DNA of 64,000 nucleotides, taken from positions 4,588,001-4,652,000 of the forward strand of contig OY970182.1 of NCBI GenBank assembly GCA_963708095.1. Reading direction: 5' to 3'. Position 1 is the first letter of the stretch. Each line of letters starts with the position of its first letter. The notes below the pieces were generated by a model. It had not been told where the DNA came from, did no database searches, and was given only the letters and a program-made list of their open reading frames with translations. This document shows, in pieces, positions 1 to 8,177 of this stretch. The position numbers and the translations under genes were made by a program. Origin of the DNA: JAJZVS01 sp963708095 (GTDB lineage: Bacteria; Pseudomonadota; Alphaproteobacteria; Acetobacterales; Acetobacteraceae).

Positions 1-1
1 G

Positions 2-1051
2 GAGGCGAACTACGCCGCGCTGCGCCATGCGCTGCCGCTGGCGCGCATCTACTACGCGGTGAAGGCCAATCCGGCCGCCCCGGTGCTGGACCGCCTGGTC
101 CGCCTCGGCAGTTGCTTCGACGCCGCCGGCATCGAGGAGATCGATGCCTGCCTGGCCGCCGGTGCCCGGCCGGACGCGATCAGCTTCGGCAACACCATCA
201 AGAAGGGTACCGCGATCGCCCGGGCGCACGCCGCCGGCGTCGATCTGTTTGCCTTCGATTCCGATGAGGAGCTGGAGAAGCTCGCCGTCCACGCCCCCGG
301 CGCGCGCGTCTATTGCCGCATCCGGGTGGAGAACGACGGCGCCGACTGGCCGCTGTCGCGCAAGTTCGGCACCACGATCGAGCATGCCGGGGCGCTGATG
401 CGCCGCGCCGGCGCGCTCGGGCTCGACCCGTACGGGCTGTCGTTCCATGTCGGCAGCCAGCAGACCACCACCGCGGCCTACGATGTTGCGGTCAGCAAGG
501 TGGCGATGCTGTTCACCGACCTGACGGAAGCGGGGGTGAACCTGCGCATGATGAACCTCGGCGGCGGCTTCCCCACCCGCTATCGCGAGCCGGTGCCGGA
601 GATCGACGATTTCGCCGCCGCCATCATGGGCGCCATGACCCGCCATTTCGGCAACAACCTGCCGGAGATGGTGATCGAGCCTGGCCGTTCGGTCGTCGGC
701 GACGCCGGTGTGGTCAGCGCCGAAGTGGTCCTGGCCAGCCGCCGTGGGGAAGACGCGGTGCGCTGGATCTATCTCGACATCGGCCGCTTCGGCGGTCTGG
801 CCGAGACGGAAGGCGAAGCGATCCGCTACCGTATCACCACCGCCCATGACGGCACCGATACGGGGCCGGTGGCGATCGCCGGGCCCACCTGCGACGGTGC
901 CGACATCATGTATGAACGTGCCAACTACCACCTGCCGCTGGCGCTCGCCGCCGGGGAACGGGTGGCGCTGCTCGCCGCCGGCGCGTACGTGAGCACCTAC
1001 GCCAGCCAGGGCTTCAACGGCTTCGCCCCGCTCGCGGAACACTATCTCTGA
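2..1051 (+). CDS. Ornithine/lysine decarboxylase, fold type III (5' truncated)
   Basis: PLP-dependent decarboxylase of the Orn/DAP/Arg decarboxylase 2 family, most likely making putrescine from ornithine. The window starts inside the gene; the frame is open from base 2. Visible family marks, in order: YYAVKANP (PLP lysine) close to the start, HVGSQ, GGGFP, EPGRSVVGDAG (phosphate and substrate binding), and GPTCDGADIMYE, whose Cys/Asp match the catalytic residues contributed across the dimer. The C-terminus is intact and ends just before a strong hairpin. About 350 residues are present, so only some 25-50 N-terminal residues are missing. Ornithine is favoured over lysine by family resemblance only; substrate preference cannot be read here. 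Confidence 0.9.
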   Translation, partial: EANYAALRHALPLARIYYAVKANPAAPVLDRLVRLGSCFDAAGIEEIDACLAAGARPDAISFGNTIKKGTAIARAHAAGVDLFAFDSDEELEKLAVHAPGARVYCRIRVENDGADWPLSRKFGTTIEHAGALMRRAGALGLDPYGLSFHVGSQQTTTAAYDVAVSKVAMLFTDLTEAGVNLRMMNLGGGFPTRYREPVPEIDDFAAAIMGAMTRHFGNNLPEMVIEPGRSVVGDAGVVSAEVVLASRRGEDAVRWIYLDIGRFGGLAETEGEAIRYRITTAHDGTDTGPVAIAGPTCDGADIMYERANYHLPLALAAGERVALLAAGAYVSTYASQGFNGFAPLAEHYL

Positions 1052-1058
1052 GCGCAAG

Positions 1059-1086
1059 CCCCCTTCCCGCCGCCGCGGGGAGGGGG
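1059..1086. terminator. GC-rich hairpin after the decarboxylase gene
   Basis: The arms CCCCCTTCCCGC and GCGGGGAGGGGG pair around a 4-base loop with one mismatch, directly after the decarboxylase stop codon. There is no T-run. It sits between convergent genes and could stop transcription from both sides. Confidence 0.5.
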
Positions 1087-1105
1087 CGCGGGCCGGCCTG
1101 ATCTT

Positions 1106-1828
1106 TCAGTCGTCGTCTTCCGAATCGTCGTCGTCGAGATCCTTGTCGTCCGGCGACAGCTTCAGTTGCTTGAACGGCAGCGGCTTGAACCGCTTCAGCA
1201 TCCTTGTGCCCTTCTTGGCCAGGCCCGGCAGGTCCCGCCCTTCCACATCGAGCAGCATGACGTCGCCGCGGTTCGCGTCGGTCCGCGCGATGCCGAAGGT
1301 CATCTGGTGCAGGGCGGTCTGCTTCACCAGCATGGCGGCCAGCGCCTTGCCCGATTTGCCCTTGTGCAGCGCAAGCCGGTGGTCCTGGGCGGTCTTGCCA
1401 AGCACGATGCCGAAATTCATCTGCCCGCTGCCGCGCAGGCGCTTGAGCGCGATCAGCAGGTAGTCGTGGTAGATTTCGGGGTCGCCGAATTCGCTGTCGT
1501 CGGCCTCCTCGGTGCGTTCCTCGATCCATTTGCGCGCGGCGCCGATCGGGCGGTCGAATTTCTTCAGCGCATCGACCGTCCATTCCATCTCCTGGCTGCC
1601 CTTGATCTTGCCGGCCTCGGCGATCGCCGCACGGGCCGCGGCGGCGACGGCGTCGAGCGCTTCCGACGCTGCTTCGGCCTGCGGTTCGCCGCTGTCGCCT
1701 TCGAATCTGTGGTGCGCGGCAGCGTAGTCCTTGAGCGCGTCCTCCAGCCGGCCCGCGCTGCGCAGGCCGTCCGGCTGGCTCGATTTCCACCAGCGGGCGG
1801 AAAGTTCCGGCTGCTCGCCTTTTTTCAC
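1106..1828 (-). CDS. Unknown protein with acidic C-terminal tail, beside the T6SS locus
   Basis: 240-residue soluble protein with no signal peptide, membrane segment or family I recognise. The GTG start at 1828 is supported by AAGGAAGG eight bases upstream. The N-terminal half is alanine-rich and probably helical. The middle repeats a basic pattern (GKTAQDHRLALHKGKSGKALAAML). The last 20 residues are almost all Asp/Glu/Ser (DDKDLDDDDSEDDD), which suggests binding to a basic partner. It is divergent from the TssB-TssC fusion gene with a 205-bp shared upstream region, so it may be T6SS-associated, but nothing in the protein itself proves this. Confidence 0.7.
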   Translation of the reverse strand: MKKGEQPELSARWWKSSQPDGLRSAGRLEDALKDYAAAHHRFEGDSGEPQAEAASEALDAVAAAARAAIAEAGKIKGSQEMEWTVDALKKFDRPIGAARKWIEERTEEADDSEFGDPEIYHDYLLIALKRLRGSGQMNFGIVLGKTAQDHRLALHKGKSGKALAAMLVKQTALHQMTFGIARTDANRGDVMLLDVEGRDLPGLAKKGTRMLKRFKPLPFKQLKLSPDDKDLDDDDSEDDD

Positions 1829-2033
1829 CGACGCATCCTTCCTTGCGGTGCCGGCACGGCGTTCCGCCTTCGTTTGCGCGCGCGGGACAAACGCCGCCGT
1901 CGCGGTCGCTCCGCCATCGCATCACCCGGCTCTCGCGGCGCCCGGGGTTTCGTGCTCCCGGCTTTTCGCATCCGGGGCTTTCGCGCCGGCAGCCCGGGGT
2001 GATACTATCTGTCCCGTATCGGGGAGGGCCAGC

Positions 2034-3803
2034 ATGAAATACGAGGTCAGTTTCGGTCGCCTGGGCGGCGCTCCCCGACCCGCCGCGGCGGGGCAGAAAT
2101 TCCGCCTTGCCCTGCTCGGCGATTTCTCCGGCCGTGCCAATGCCGGAACGCTCGAGACGGGGGCGGCGCTGGCCGGGCGCAAGCCGATCAAGGTCGATGT
2201 CGACAACCTCGACGACGTGCTGGCCCGGATGAAGCTCAGCCTGGCCCTGCCGCTGGTCGAGGACGGTACGGTCACGGTCGAGATCGGCGCGATCGACGAT
2301 TTCCACCCCGATCAGCTCGCCGAGAACGTTGCGCTGTTCGAGGAGTTGCGCACCCTGCGCCGTAACCTCGGTGCCAAGGCGGGGTTCGACCGGGCGGCGA
2401 AACAGGTCATGGCCTGGGGCGGCGCGGCGCCGGTGCCTCCCCCGCCGCGCCGCGCCCGCGGCGCGGCCGTCGCCACCACGCGGCTGTCGGATTTCGCCCG
2501 CCTGGTCGGCCGTCCGGCGCCCCAGGCCGCGGAGGAAAGCGCGGCCGACGCGCTGCTGGCCCGCCTGGTCGGCCCCTACATCGTGCCTGCCCGTGATCCG
2601 CGCCAGGACGCGCTGATCGCTCAGGTCGATGAGGCACTGTCGGCCGCCATGCGCCGGGTGCTGCACCATCCCGATTTCCAGACCGCCGAGGCGATCTGGC
2701 GCGGCGTCGAGTTCCTGGTCCGCCGCATCGAGACCGGCGCGCGCATGGAGATCGTGCTGTACGACGTTTCGGCCGAGGAACTGGCCGCCGACGTCGCCGC
2801 CACCGATGCGCTGGAGGACACCGGGCTTTACGGGATGCTGGTGGAGCAGCCGGCGCTCGACGCGCACCAGGGGCCGCTGTCGGCGGTCATCGGTCTTTAC
2901 GACTTCGAGCTGGCACCGCCGCATGCCGACCTGCTCGGCCGGATCGCGCAGATTGCCGCCGCCGCCGGCGCGCCGTTCGTCGCCGGGATCGGTCCGGACC
3001 CGCTCGGCATCCCGATGCACGAGCAGCACCCGCTGATCCGCGACGCGTTCGGTGCGCTGCAGGAACTGCCCGCAGCGGCCTATCTCGGCCTGGCGGCGCC
3101 GCGCTTCCTGCTGCGGCTGCCGTACGGGAAGAAGTCCGACCCGATCGACGCCTTCGCTTTCGAGGAGTTCACCCGCCAGGAAGGGCTGGGCGGGATGCTG
3201 TGGGGCCACCCGGCGCTGATCCCCGGGCTGCTGCTGGCCGAGGCCTTCGCCCAGCAGGGGACCAAGATGAAGCTCGGCACCGTCATGGGGGTCGGCGACA
3301 TTGCCTATTATACGTACGCTACCCCGGACGGGGAACAGGTGGCACTCCCTTGCACGGCGCGGCTGTATACCGAGCGTCAGGCGGTGCAGGTGGGCCAGTA
3401 CCGGGTGATGCCGCTGGTCTCGTTGCGCGGCCGGCCGCAGGTCCGGCTGGCGGGGTTCAGCTCCCAGGCCGGCACGCCGCTGGCCGGGTTCTGGGCGCCG
3501 GTGAAGATCGCCCCCGCTGCTGCGGCGCCCGCTGCCGCGCCGCCGCCGGCCGCGGCACCTGAACCTGTCCCGGCCGAGGCGCCGCAAGTCGTCGCCGCGG
3601 AGGAGCCGGAACCGCAGGATGTCGCGGCGGACGAAGCCGCCCCGATCGTTGCCGAGGACTCCGCCGCCGGGGCGCCGGCGGCCGAGGCGGGCGGCGGGGA
3701 CGACCTCGACGCACTCCTGGCCAGCCTGAACGAGGAGCCGGCGCCCGCCGCCGCGGATGCCACCGAGCCGGATCTCGACGCGCTGCTCGCCTCGCTCAAC
3801 TGA
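2034..3803 (+). CDS. T6SS contractile sheath protein, TssB-TssC-like fusion
   Basis: 589 residues. Residues about 1-115 look like TssB/VipA: FRLALLGDFSGRA, then RKPIKVDVDNLDDVLARM and IDDFHPDQLAENV. Residues about 170-480 look like the TssC/VipB (EvpB) family: MRRVLHHPDFQTAEAIWRGVEFLV, FLLRLPYGKKSDPIDAFAFEE, and a NP/HP-A-type core. The last ~110 residues are an Ala/Pro/Glu-rich linker holding two copies of DLDALLASLN, one at the very C-terminus. Start ATG follows GGGAGGG. No separate TssB is seen in the window, although a normal TssC is encoded at 15247, so this protein probably supplies the small sheath subunit. It could instead be an ImpD-like accessory sheath protein. It begins the plus-strand T6SS gene set. 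Confidence 0.8.
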   Translation: MKYEVSFGRLGGAPRPAAAGQKFRLALLGDFSGRANAGTLETGAALAGRKPIKVDVDNLDDVLARMKLSLALPLVEDGTVTVEIGAIDDFHPDQLAENVALFEELRTLRRNLGAKAGFDRAAKQVMAWGGAAPVPPPPRRARGAAVATTRLSDFARLVGRPAPQAAEESAADALLARLVGPYIVPARDPRQDALIAQVDEALSAAMRRVLHHPDFQTAEAIWRGVEFLVRRIETGARMEIVLYDVSAEELAADVAATDALEDTGLYGMLVEQPALDAHQGPLSAVIGLYDFELAPPHADLLGRIAQIAAAAGAPFVAGIGPDPLGIPMHEQHPLIRDAFGALQELPAAAYLGLAAPRFLLRLPYGKKSDPIDAFAFEEFTRQEGLGGMLWGHPALIPGLLLAEAFAQQGTKMKLGTVMGVGDIAYYTYATPDGEQVALPCTARLYTERQAVQVGQYRVMPLVSLRGRPQVRLAGFSSQAGTPLAGFWAPVKIAPAAAAPAAAPPPAAAPEPVPAEAPQVVAAEEPEPQDVAADEAAPIVAEDSAAGAPAAEAGGGDDLDALLASLNEEPAPAAADATEPDLDALLASLN

Positions 3804-3897
3804 GCGCGTCGCCGATCGCGCGCCTCCCCCGTTGAAAGGCTGGGGACGGCTCGGCCCCGGCGCGGCGTGGCTTACGCCGGCCTGGCGGGGACGCGGG

Positions 3898-4446
3898 TCA
3901 GCTTGCGCGGAGGACGACGTCCACCCGCTGGCTTTCCTGGCCCATCCCGGGCACGTCGCTGACGTTCCGTACGATACGGACAATCCGCGGGCGTTCGACG
4001 CCGGCCTCCGCCAGCTTGTCCTCGATCAGTTGGGTGCGCAGCCGGGCCAGGTCGGCCATGGCCTGCGGTCCTTCGGGGTCGAGGTACTGGATCAGTTCCA
4101 CCGGCACGTCGGGCGCTTCGCGGGCGCGGGCGGCGGCGGCGTTGATCGACATCAGCGCGTCCTGGTCGAGCAGGGCCGACCACTGGCCGAAATAGACGGC
4201 GTAGTCCGACGTGCTGCGATGGATGCGCGCAACGATGGCGGGATGGATCTGCCAGGGCATGCCATCATCCTCGCGCTCGCCGCAATTCTGGATCCAGAGC
4301 TGGCGAATGGCCGTAGGGTGTTCGCACTGGATCAGTTCTATGCTAACGTCCTTGGGCAGGGTGTTGCCCAGCAGATCATGCAGATGCGTCTCCCCGCCTA
4401 CCAGCCAGACCCGTCCGTTGAACTCGGCAAGCGTGATGTCCGCCAT
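3898..4446 (-). CDS. OmpA-like domain protein without signal peptide, within the T6SS locus
   Basis: 182 residues from the ATG at 4446, which has GGAGG seven bases upstream; longer in-frame extensions lack a ribosome site and would overlap tagH. The C-terminal half follows the OmpA C-terminal pattern: AVYFGQWSALLDQDAL (usual VYFdf.s..l), VELIQYLDPEG (usual I.GHTD..G), LARLRTQLIEDKLAEAGVERPRI and QRVDVVLR. The Asp and Arg of the peptidoglycan-binding site can be aligned but the GHTD motif is degenerate. The N-terminal 80 residues (MADITLAEFNGRVWLVGG...) are unrecognised. No export signal is visible, so a cytoplasmic or needle-associated role is possible. Divergent from tagH with about 69 bp between starts. 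Confidence 0.7.
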   Translation of the reverse strand: MADITLAEFNGRVWLVGGETHLHDLLGNTLPKDVSIELIQCEHPTAIRQLWIQNCGEREDDGMPWQIHPAIVARIHRSTSDYAVYFGQWSALLDQDALMSINAAAARAREAPDVPVELIQYLDPEGPQAMADLARLRTQLIEDKLAEAGVERPRIVRIVRNVSDVPGMGQESQRVDVVLRAS

Positions 4447-4515
4447 CGAAACCTCCTTCGCCATTGCTGCCGGCAGAGCTGATCCGGCAGGTCCGGACCG
4501 GCGGGTGGCGCACCG

Positions 4516-6252
4516 ATGCCGCTGACCCTGACCCTGGTCGGCGGGCATGGCGCCGGCGAGCGCGCCACGCGCACGTTGCGGCTCGGCACTCTATCGATCG
4601 GCCGCGCCGCCGGCAATGACTGGGTCCTGGCGGACCCCGAGCGGCACCTGTCCAAGACCCATTGCATGATTACGGCCGCGGACGGGCGGTACCTGCTGAC
4701 CGATGTCAGCACCAACGGCGTGTTCGTCAACGGCTCCGCCACGCGGGTGCCGCGCGACGGGCAGGTGGAACTGACCGAGGGCGACGAGGTCCGGTTCGGC
4801 GAATATCTGCTGATCGTTTCCGAGGCGATGGCGGCGGCATCGGCGGCGCCGCCGGCCGGCCACAGCGCGCTGGCTGCGGGGGGCGTGCGGCGCGCCGATC
4901 CCCTCGCCGGGCCGGCGGACGTCGTGCCGGACCCGCTGGGCGGCGCGGACGCGCTGCTCGATCCGTTCCTCACCCCGGCGGGCGCCGGGTTCGTGCACCC
5001 GATCGCGGCGCCGCCGCCTGTGCTGCGGGCCAGCGATCCGTTCGATCTCGCCGATGACAACCACCGTGGGCTGGGCGACGACAATCGTCGCGGCAGCGCC
5101 GACGACAATCGCCGCGGCTTTGCGGGCGAGGGCCTTCGCGGCCTGGGGGGCGACGGTCACCGCGGCCCGGGGGGCGACGGTCACCGCGGAGCGGGCGGGA
5201 TCTCCGACGACGACTTGTTCCGCGGCGTCACGCCGCTCGACAATTGGCAGGGGCCGTCGCAGCCGGACAACGTCGACGCGCCGATGCAGGCGTTCACCGC
5301 GCCGCCGCCGGTCGCGGTGTCGAATTTCGACGACCTCGATATCGACGCCCTGCTCGGCGACACGCCGCCGGCGCCGTCCGGTTTCGGCGCGCCGCCACCG
5401 GCGCGCCCGGCCGTTGCGCCGCCGCCCGCCGCGGTGCCGGTTCCGCCGCCGGTCGTGTCGGCCGACCCGTTTGCCGATCCGCCGCCCGCCCTGCCGGTGG
5501 TTGCGCCGCCGTCCGTTCCGCCGCCTGTCGTCGCCGCGGCACCTGGCATGTCCGCTGCGGCTGTGCCGGCTGCCGCGGCGTCTCTCGCCCCCGCGCCCGT
5601 TACCCAGACGCCGATGACCCCGGCGCCTGCGGCTCCGGCACCGGCGAGCGTGGCAGCCACGTTCCCGTCGGCGGATGCCGGTGCGCTGCTTGCGGCCTTC
5701 CTGGACGGCGCGGGTGCCGCCGGGCTCGCGCTGGGGCCGGACCCGGAGGCGGCGCTGCGTTCCGCCGGCACGGTCTTCCGGGTCCTGATCGAAGGCCTGC
5801 GCCAGGTCCTGATGTCGCGCGCTGCGATCAAGAACGAATTCCGGGTCGAGCAGACCATGTTGCGGGCGCGTGACAACAACGCACTCAAATTCGCCGTCAC
5901 GACGGAAGACGCGATCGCCGCCCTGCTGCAACCGAGCCGGCCCGGCTACAAGCCGCCGCTCGAGTCCGCGCGGGAAGCCTTCGACGACGTGAGCGCGCAC
6001 GAGATGGCAGTGATGGCCGGAGTGCAGACCGCGCTGCTCGGCCTGCTCAAGCGGTTCGAGCCGGGGGCGCTCGAGAAGCGGCTGCAGCCCGGCATGCTCG
6101 GCAACCTGCTGCCGGGGGCGCGGAAAGCGCGCACGTGGGAATTGTTCTGTGCTACCTACAAAGACATCGCCCGCGAGGCGGAGGACGACTTCCAGTCGGT
6201 GTTCGGCCGGGAATTCGCCCGTGCCTACGACGCCCAGATCCGCAAGCTCTGA
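4516..6252 (+). CDS. tagH: T6SS FHA-domain protein TagH (Fha/ImpI family)
   Basis: 578 residues. Residues about 1-105 form an FHA phosphothreonine-binding domain: LSIGRAAGNDWVL, HLSKTHCMI and STNGVFVNG carry the conserved G-R, S..H and N-G residues. A ~300-residue Pro/Ala/Gly-rich linker follows, with six tandem 8-residue repeats (bases 5050-5193) and a DDLDIDALLGD motif. The last ~170 residues are the C-terminal domain typical of TagH proteins (FRVEQTMLRARDNNALKF, LLPGARKARTWELF). Fha proteins activate T6SS by binding phosphorylated partners; the likely partner here is TssL, encoded downstream. Start ATG 4516 has only a weak ribosome site. Read with tssJKLM. Confidence 0.9.
   Translation: MPLTLTLVGGHGAGERATRTLRLGTLSIGRAAGNDWVLADPERHLSKTHCMITAADGRYLLTDVSTNGVFVNGSATRVPRDGQVELTEGDEVRFGEYLLIVSEAMAAASAAPPAGHSALAAGGVRRADPLAGPADVVPDPLGGADALLDPFLTPAGAGFVHPIAAPPPVLRASDPFDLADDNHRGLGDDNRRGSADDNRRGFAGEGLRGLGGDGHRGPGGDGHRGAGGISDDDLFRGVTPLDNWQGPSQPDNVDAPMQAFTAPPPVAVSNFDDLDIDALLGDTPPAPSGFGAPPPARPAVAPPPAAVPVPPPVVSADPFADPPPALPVVAPPSVPPPVVAAAPGMSAAAVPAAAASLAPAPVTQTPMTPAPAAPAPASVAATFPSADAGALLAAFLDGAGAAGLALGPDPEAALRSAGTVFRVLIEGLRQVLMSRAAIKNEFRVEQTMLRARDNNALKFAVTTEDAIAALLQPSRPGYKPPLESAREAFDDVSAHEMAVMAGVQTALLGLLKRFEPGALEKRLQPGMLGNLLPGARKARTWELFCATYKDIAREAEDDFQSVFGREFARAYDAQIRKL
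5050..5193 (+). repeat. Six tandem 24-bp repeats inside tagH
   Basis: Six consecutive 8-residue units in one frame: ADDNHRGL, GDDNRRGS, ADDNRRGF, AGEGLRGL, GGDGHRGP and GGDGHRGA. Units share the pattern (D/G)(D/G)(N/G)xRG. They sit in the disordered linker between the FHA and C-terminal domains, so copy number may vary between strains. Confidence 0.8.
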
Positions 6253-6342
6253 GGCGGCCCGGGCGGGGCGGAGCACAAAGCGCTTTCAACAGCCGGGCAA
6301 TCGGGGCAAATAGCTCCGCGCAGCAGGTAGGGAACGGACGGG

Positions 6343-6828
6343 ATGGGTCGATGGCTTCGAGGCTTGGCGGCGCTCCTGCTCGCCGCCGCCGTCGCCGGCT
6401 GCGGCGGGGCGCCGCCGCCACCGCCGCCGACGGTGGTCAATCTGACCTTGAAGGCCACGGCGGACGTCAACGCCGGCATCACCGGCCAGGGTGCCCCGGT
6501 GCAGGTGCGGGTCTATCAGCTTGCCTCCACCAGCGCGTTCGACGGCGCCGATTTCTTCCAGTTGTTCAACCACGACACCGCCACCCTGGGCACCGATCTC
6601 GTGCATGTCGACCAGTTCCTGCTCGCCCCGGGGGCGAGCAAGACCGTGGTCCTCAAGCCGAACGCGCAGGTGACGGCGCTCGGTTTCTTCGCCGCCTATG
6701 GCGCCTTCCAGACGGCCACGTGGCGGGCAACGATGCCGGTCCCGGCGCATAAGACGACGATGGTTACCCTGACCGTGGGCAAGGCCGCGCTGAGTGTGAA
6801 AGCTGCTCCCGCGCCGGCCGGATCGTAG
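6343..6828 (+). CDS. tssJ: T6SS outer-membrane lipoprotein TssJ
   Basis: 161-residue lipoprotein. The signal peptide has a basic start, a Leu/Ala core and the lipobox VAGC, so Cys is about residue 20, followed by a Pro-run. The mature part matches TssJ (SciN/VasD): VVNLTLKATADVNAG, PVQVRVYQLASTSAFDGADFFQLF and a late transthyretin-like strand set. TssJ anchors the trans-envelope complex to the outer membrane and binds the periplasmic end of TssM. Only two bases separate its stop from the tssK start. Confidence 0.92.
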   Translation: MGRWLRGLAALLLAAAVAGCGGAPPPPPPTVVNLTLKATADVNAGITGQGAPVQVRVYQLASTSAFDGADFFQLFNHDTATLGTDLVHVDQFLLAPGASKTVVLKPNAQVTALGFFAAYGAFQTATWRATMPVPAHKTTMVTLTVGKAALSVKAAPAPAGS

Positions 6829-6830
6829 CG

Positions 6831-8168
6831 ATGGGGTGGGAGAACCGGGTCGTCTGGACGGAGGGGCTGTTTCTTCAGCCGCAGCACCTGCAGCAGCAGG
6901 ATCGCTACATGGAACGGCTGGTGCGCACGAGCACCGCCGGCCTGCGCCCGTTCGCCTGGGGGCTGACCCAGCTCGACTTCGATGCCGACCTGCTCACTCT
7001 CGGCAAGTTCGCCTTGCGCACCGCGGCGGGCATCCTGCCGGACGGCACGCCGTTCTCGGTGCCGGGCGACGCCGAGCATCCGCGTCCGATCGACCTCGCG
7101 GAGACCGCGCGCAACAGCATCGTCTATCTGATGCTGCCGACCCGCCAACCCGGCGGGGTGGAGACGGCGGGACCCGAGCAGGTGGAAACCGTCGCCCGCT
7201 TCGCCGCAACGGAGTACGAGGTCGCCGACAGCAACGCCGGATCCCAGGGCAGCGCGCTGGTGCCCGTGGGCAAGCTGCGGCTGCGCTATGCGCTCGAGTT
7301 CGAGGCGCGCGAGGGGTTCGCGGCCATCGGCGTCGCCCGCATCGCCGAGGTGCGCGCCGACAAGAGCGTGCAGCTCGACGAGAGCTACGTCCCGCCGCTG
7401 CTGCTGTGCAGCGCGTCGTCGGTGCTGGCCGGGTTCGTCAACCAGTTGCAGGGGCTGCTGCACCACCGGGCGGAGGCGCTGGCGGGGCGGGTATCGGAAA
7501 CCGCGACCCGCGGGTCGGCCGAGATCGCCGACTACCTGATGCTGCAATTGTGCAACCGCTACGAACCGCTGCTGACCCATCTCGCCAACACCGTGGCGCA
7601 GTTGCATCCGGAGACGTTCTATCGCACCTGCGTCTCGCTCGCCGGCGAGCTTGCCACTTTCACCGAAACGCGCAAGCGGCCGATGGAATTCCCCGCCTAC
7701 CGGCACGACGACCTGACGGCGACGTTCCGCCCGGTGATGGCCGCGCTGCGCCAGTCGCTGTCGGCGGTGCTGGAGCAGACCGCGGTGCCGATTCCGTTGC
7801 AGGAGCGCAAGTTCGGCATCCGGGTCGGGCCGATCACCGACCGCACCCTGGTCGCCGCCGGATCCTGGGTGTTGGCCGTGAAGGCGCAGATGCCGGCCGA
7901 GGCGCTGCGGCGGGGCTTCCCGAACCTGGTCAAGATCGGCCCGGTGGAGCAGATCCGCGAGCTGATCAACGTGGCGCTGCCCGGGATCGCGGTGCGTGCG
8001 CTGCCGGTGGCACCGCGGCAGTTGCCGTATTATTCCGGAACCACGTATTTCGAACTGGACCGGAGCAGCCCCTATTGGGCGGCGCTGGCGCGCTCCGGCG
8101 GGATCGCGATCCACGTGGCGGGCGACGTGCCGGGGTTGGAGATCGAGTGCTGGGCGATCAGGGGATAG
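6831..8168 (+). CDS. tssK: T6SS baseplate-membrane complex connector TssK
   Basis: 445 residues, the usual size. The N-terminus NRVVWTEGLFLQPQHLQQQDRYMERLV is the TssK signature, and the rest (EFPAYRHDDLTATFRPVM, GPVEQIRELINVALPGI, YFELDRSSPYWAALARSGGIAIHV) follows the family throughout. TssK forms trimers that link the phage-like baseplate to the cytoplasmic domains of TssL and TssM. Packed between tssJ (2-bp gap) and tssL (9-bp gap), so very likely one transcript. Confidence 0.95.
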   Translation: MGWENRVVWTEGLFLQPQHLQQQDRYMERLVRTSTAGLRPFAWGLTQLDFDADLLTLGKFALRTAAGILPDGTPFSVPGDAEHPRPIDLAETARNSIVYLMLPTRQPGGVETAGPEQVETVARFAATEYEVADSNAGSQGSALVPVGKLRLRYALEFEAREGFAAIGVARIAEVRADKSVQLDESYVPPLLLCSASSVLAGFVNQLQGLLHHRAEALAGRVSETATRGSAEIADYLMLQLCNRYEPLLTHLANTVAQLHPETFYRTCVSLAGELATFTETRKRPMEFPAYRHDDLTATFRPVMAALRQSLSAVLEQTAVPIPLQERKFGIRVGPITDRTLVAAGSWVLAVKAQMPAEALRRGFPNLVKIGPVEQIRELINVALPGIAVRALPVAPRQLPYYSGTTYFELDRSSPYWAALARSGGIAIHVAGDVPGLEIECWAIRG

Positions 8169-8177
8169 GCGCGCGAC

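Noticed and set aside
4591..6276. A 561-codon minus-strand frame opposite tagH
   Set aside because: Arg-rich antisense shadow of the repeat-rich tagH gene; no ribosome site or domain.
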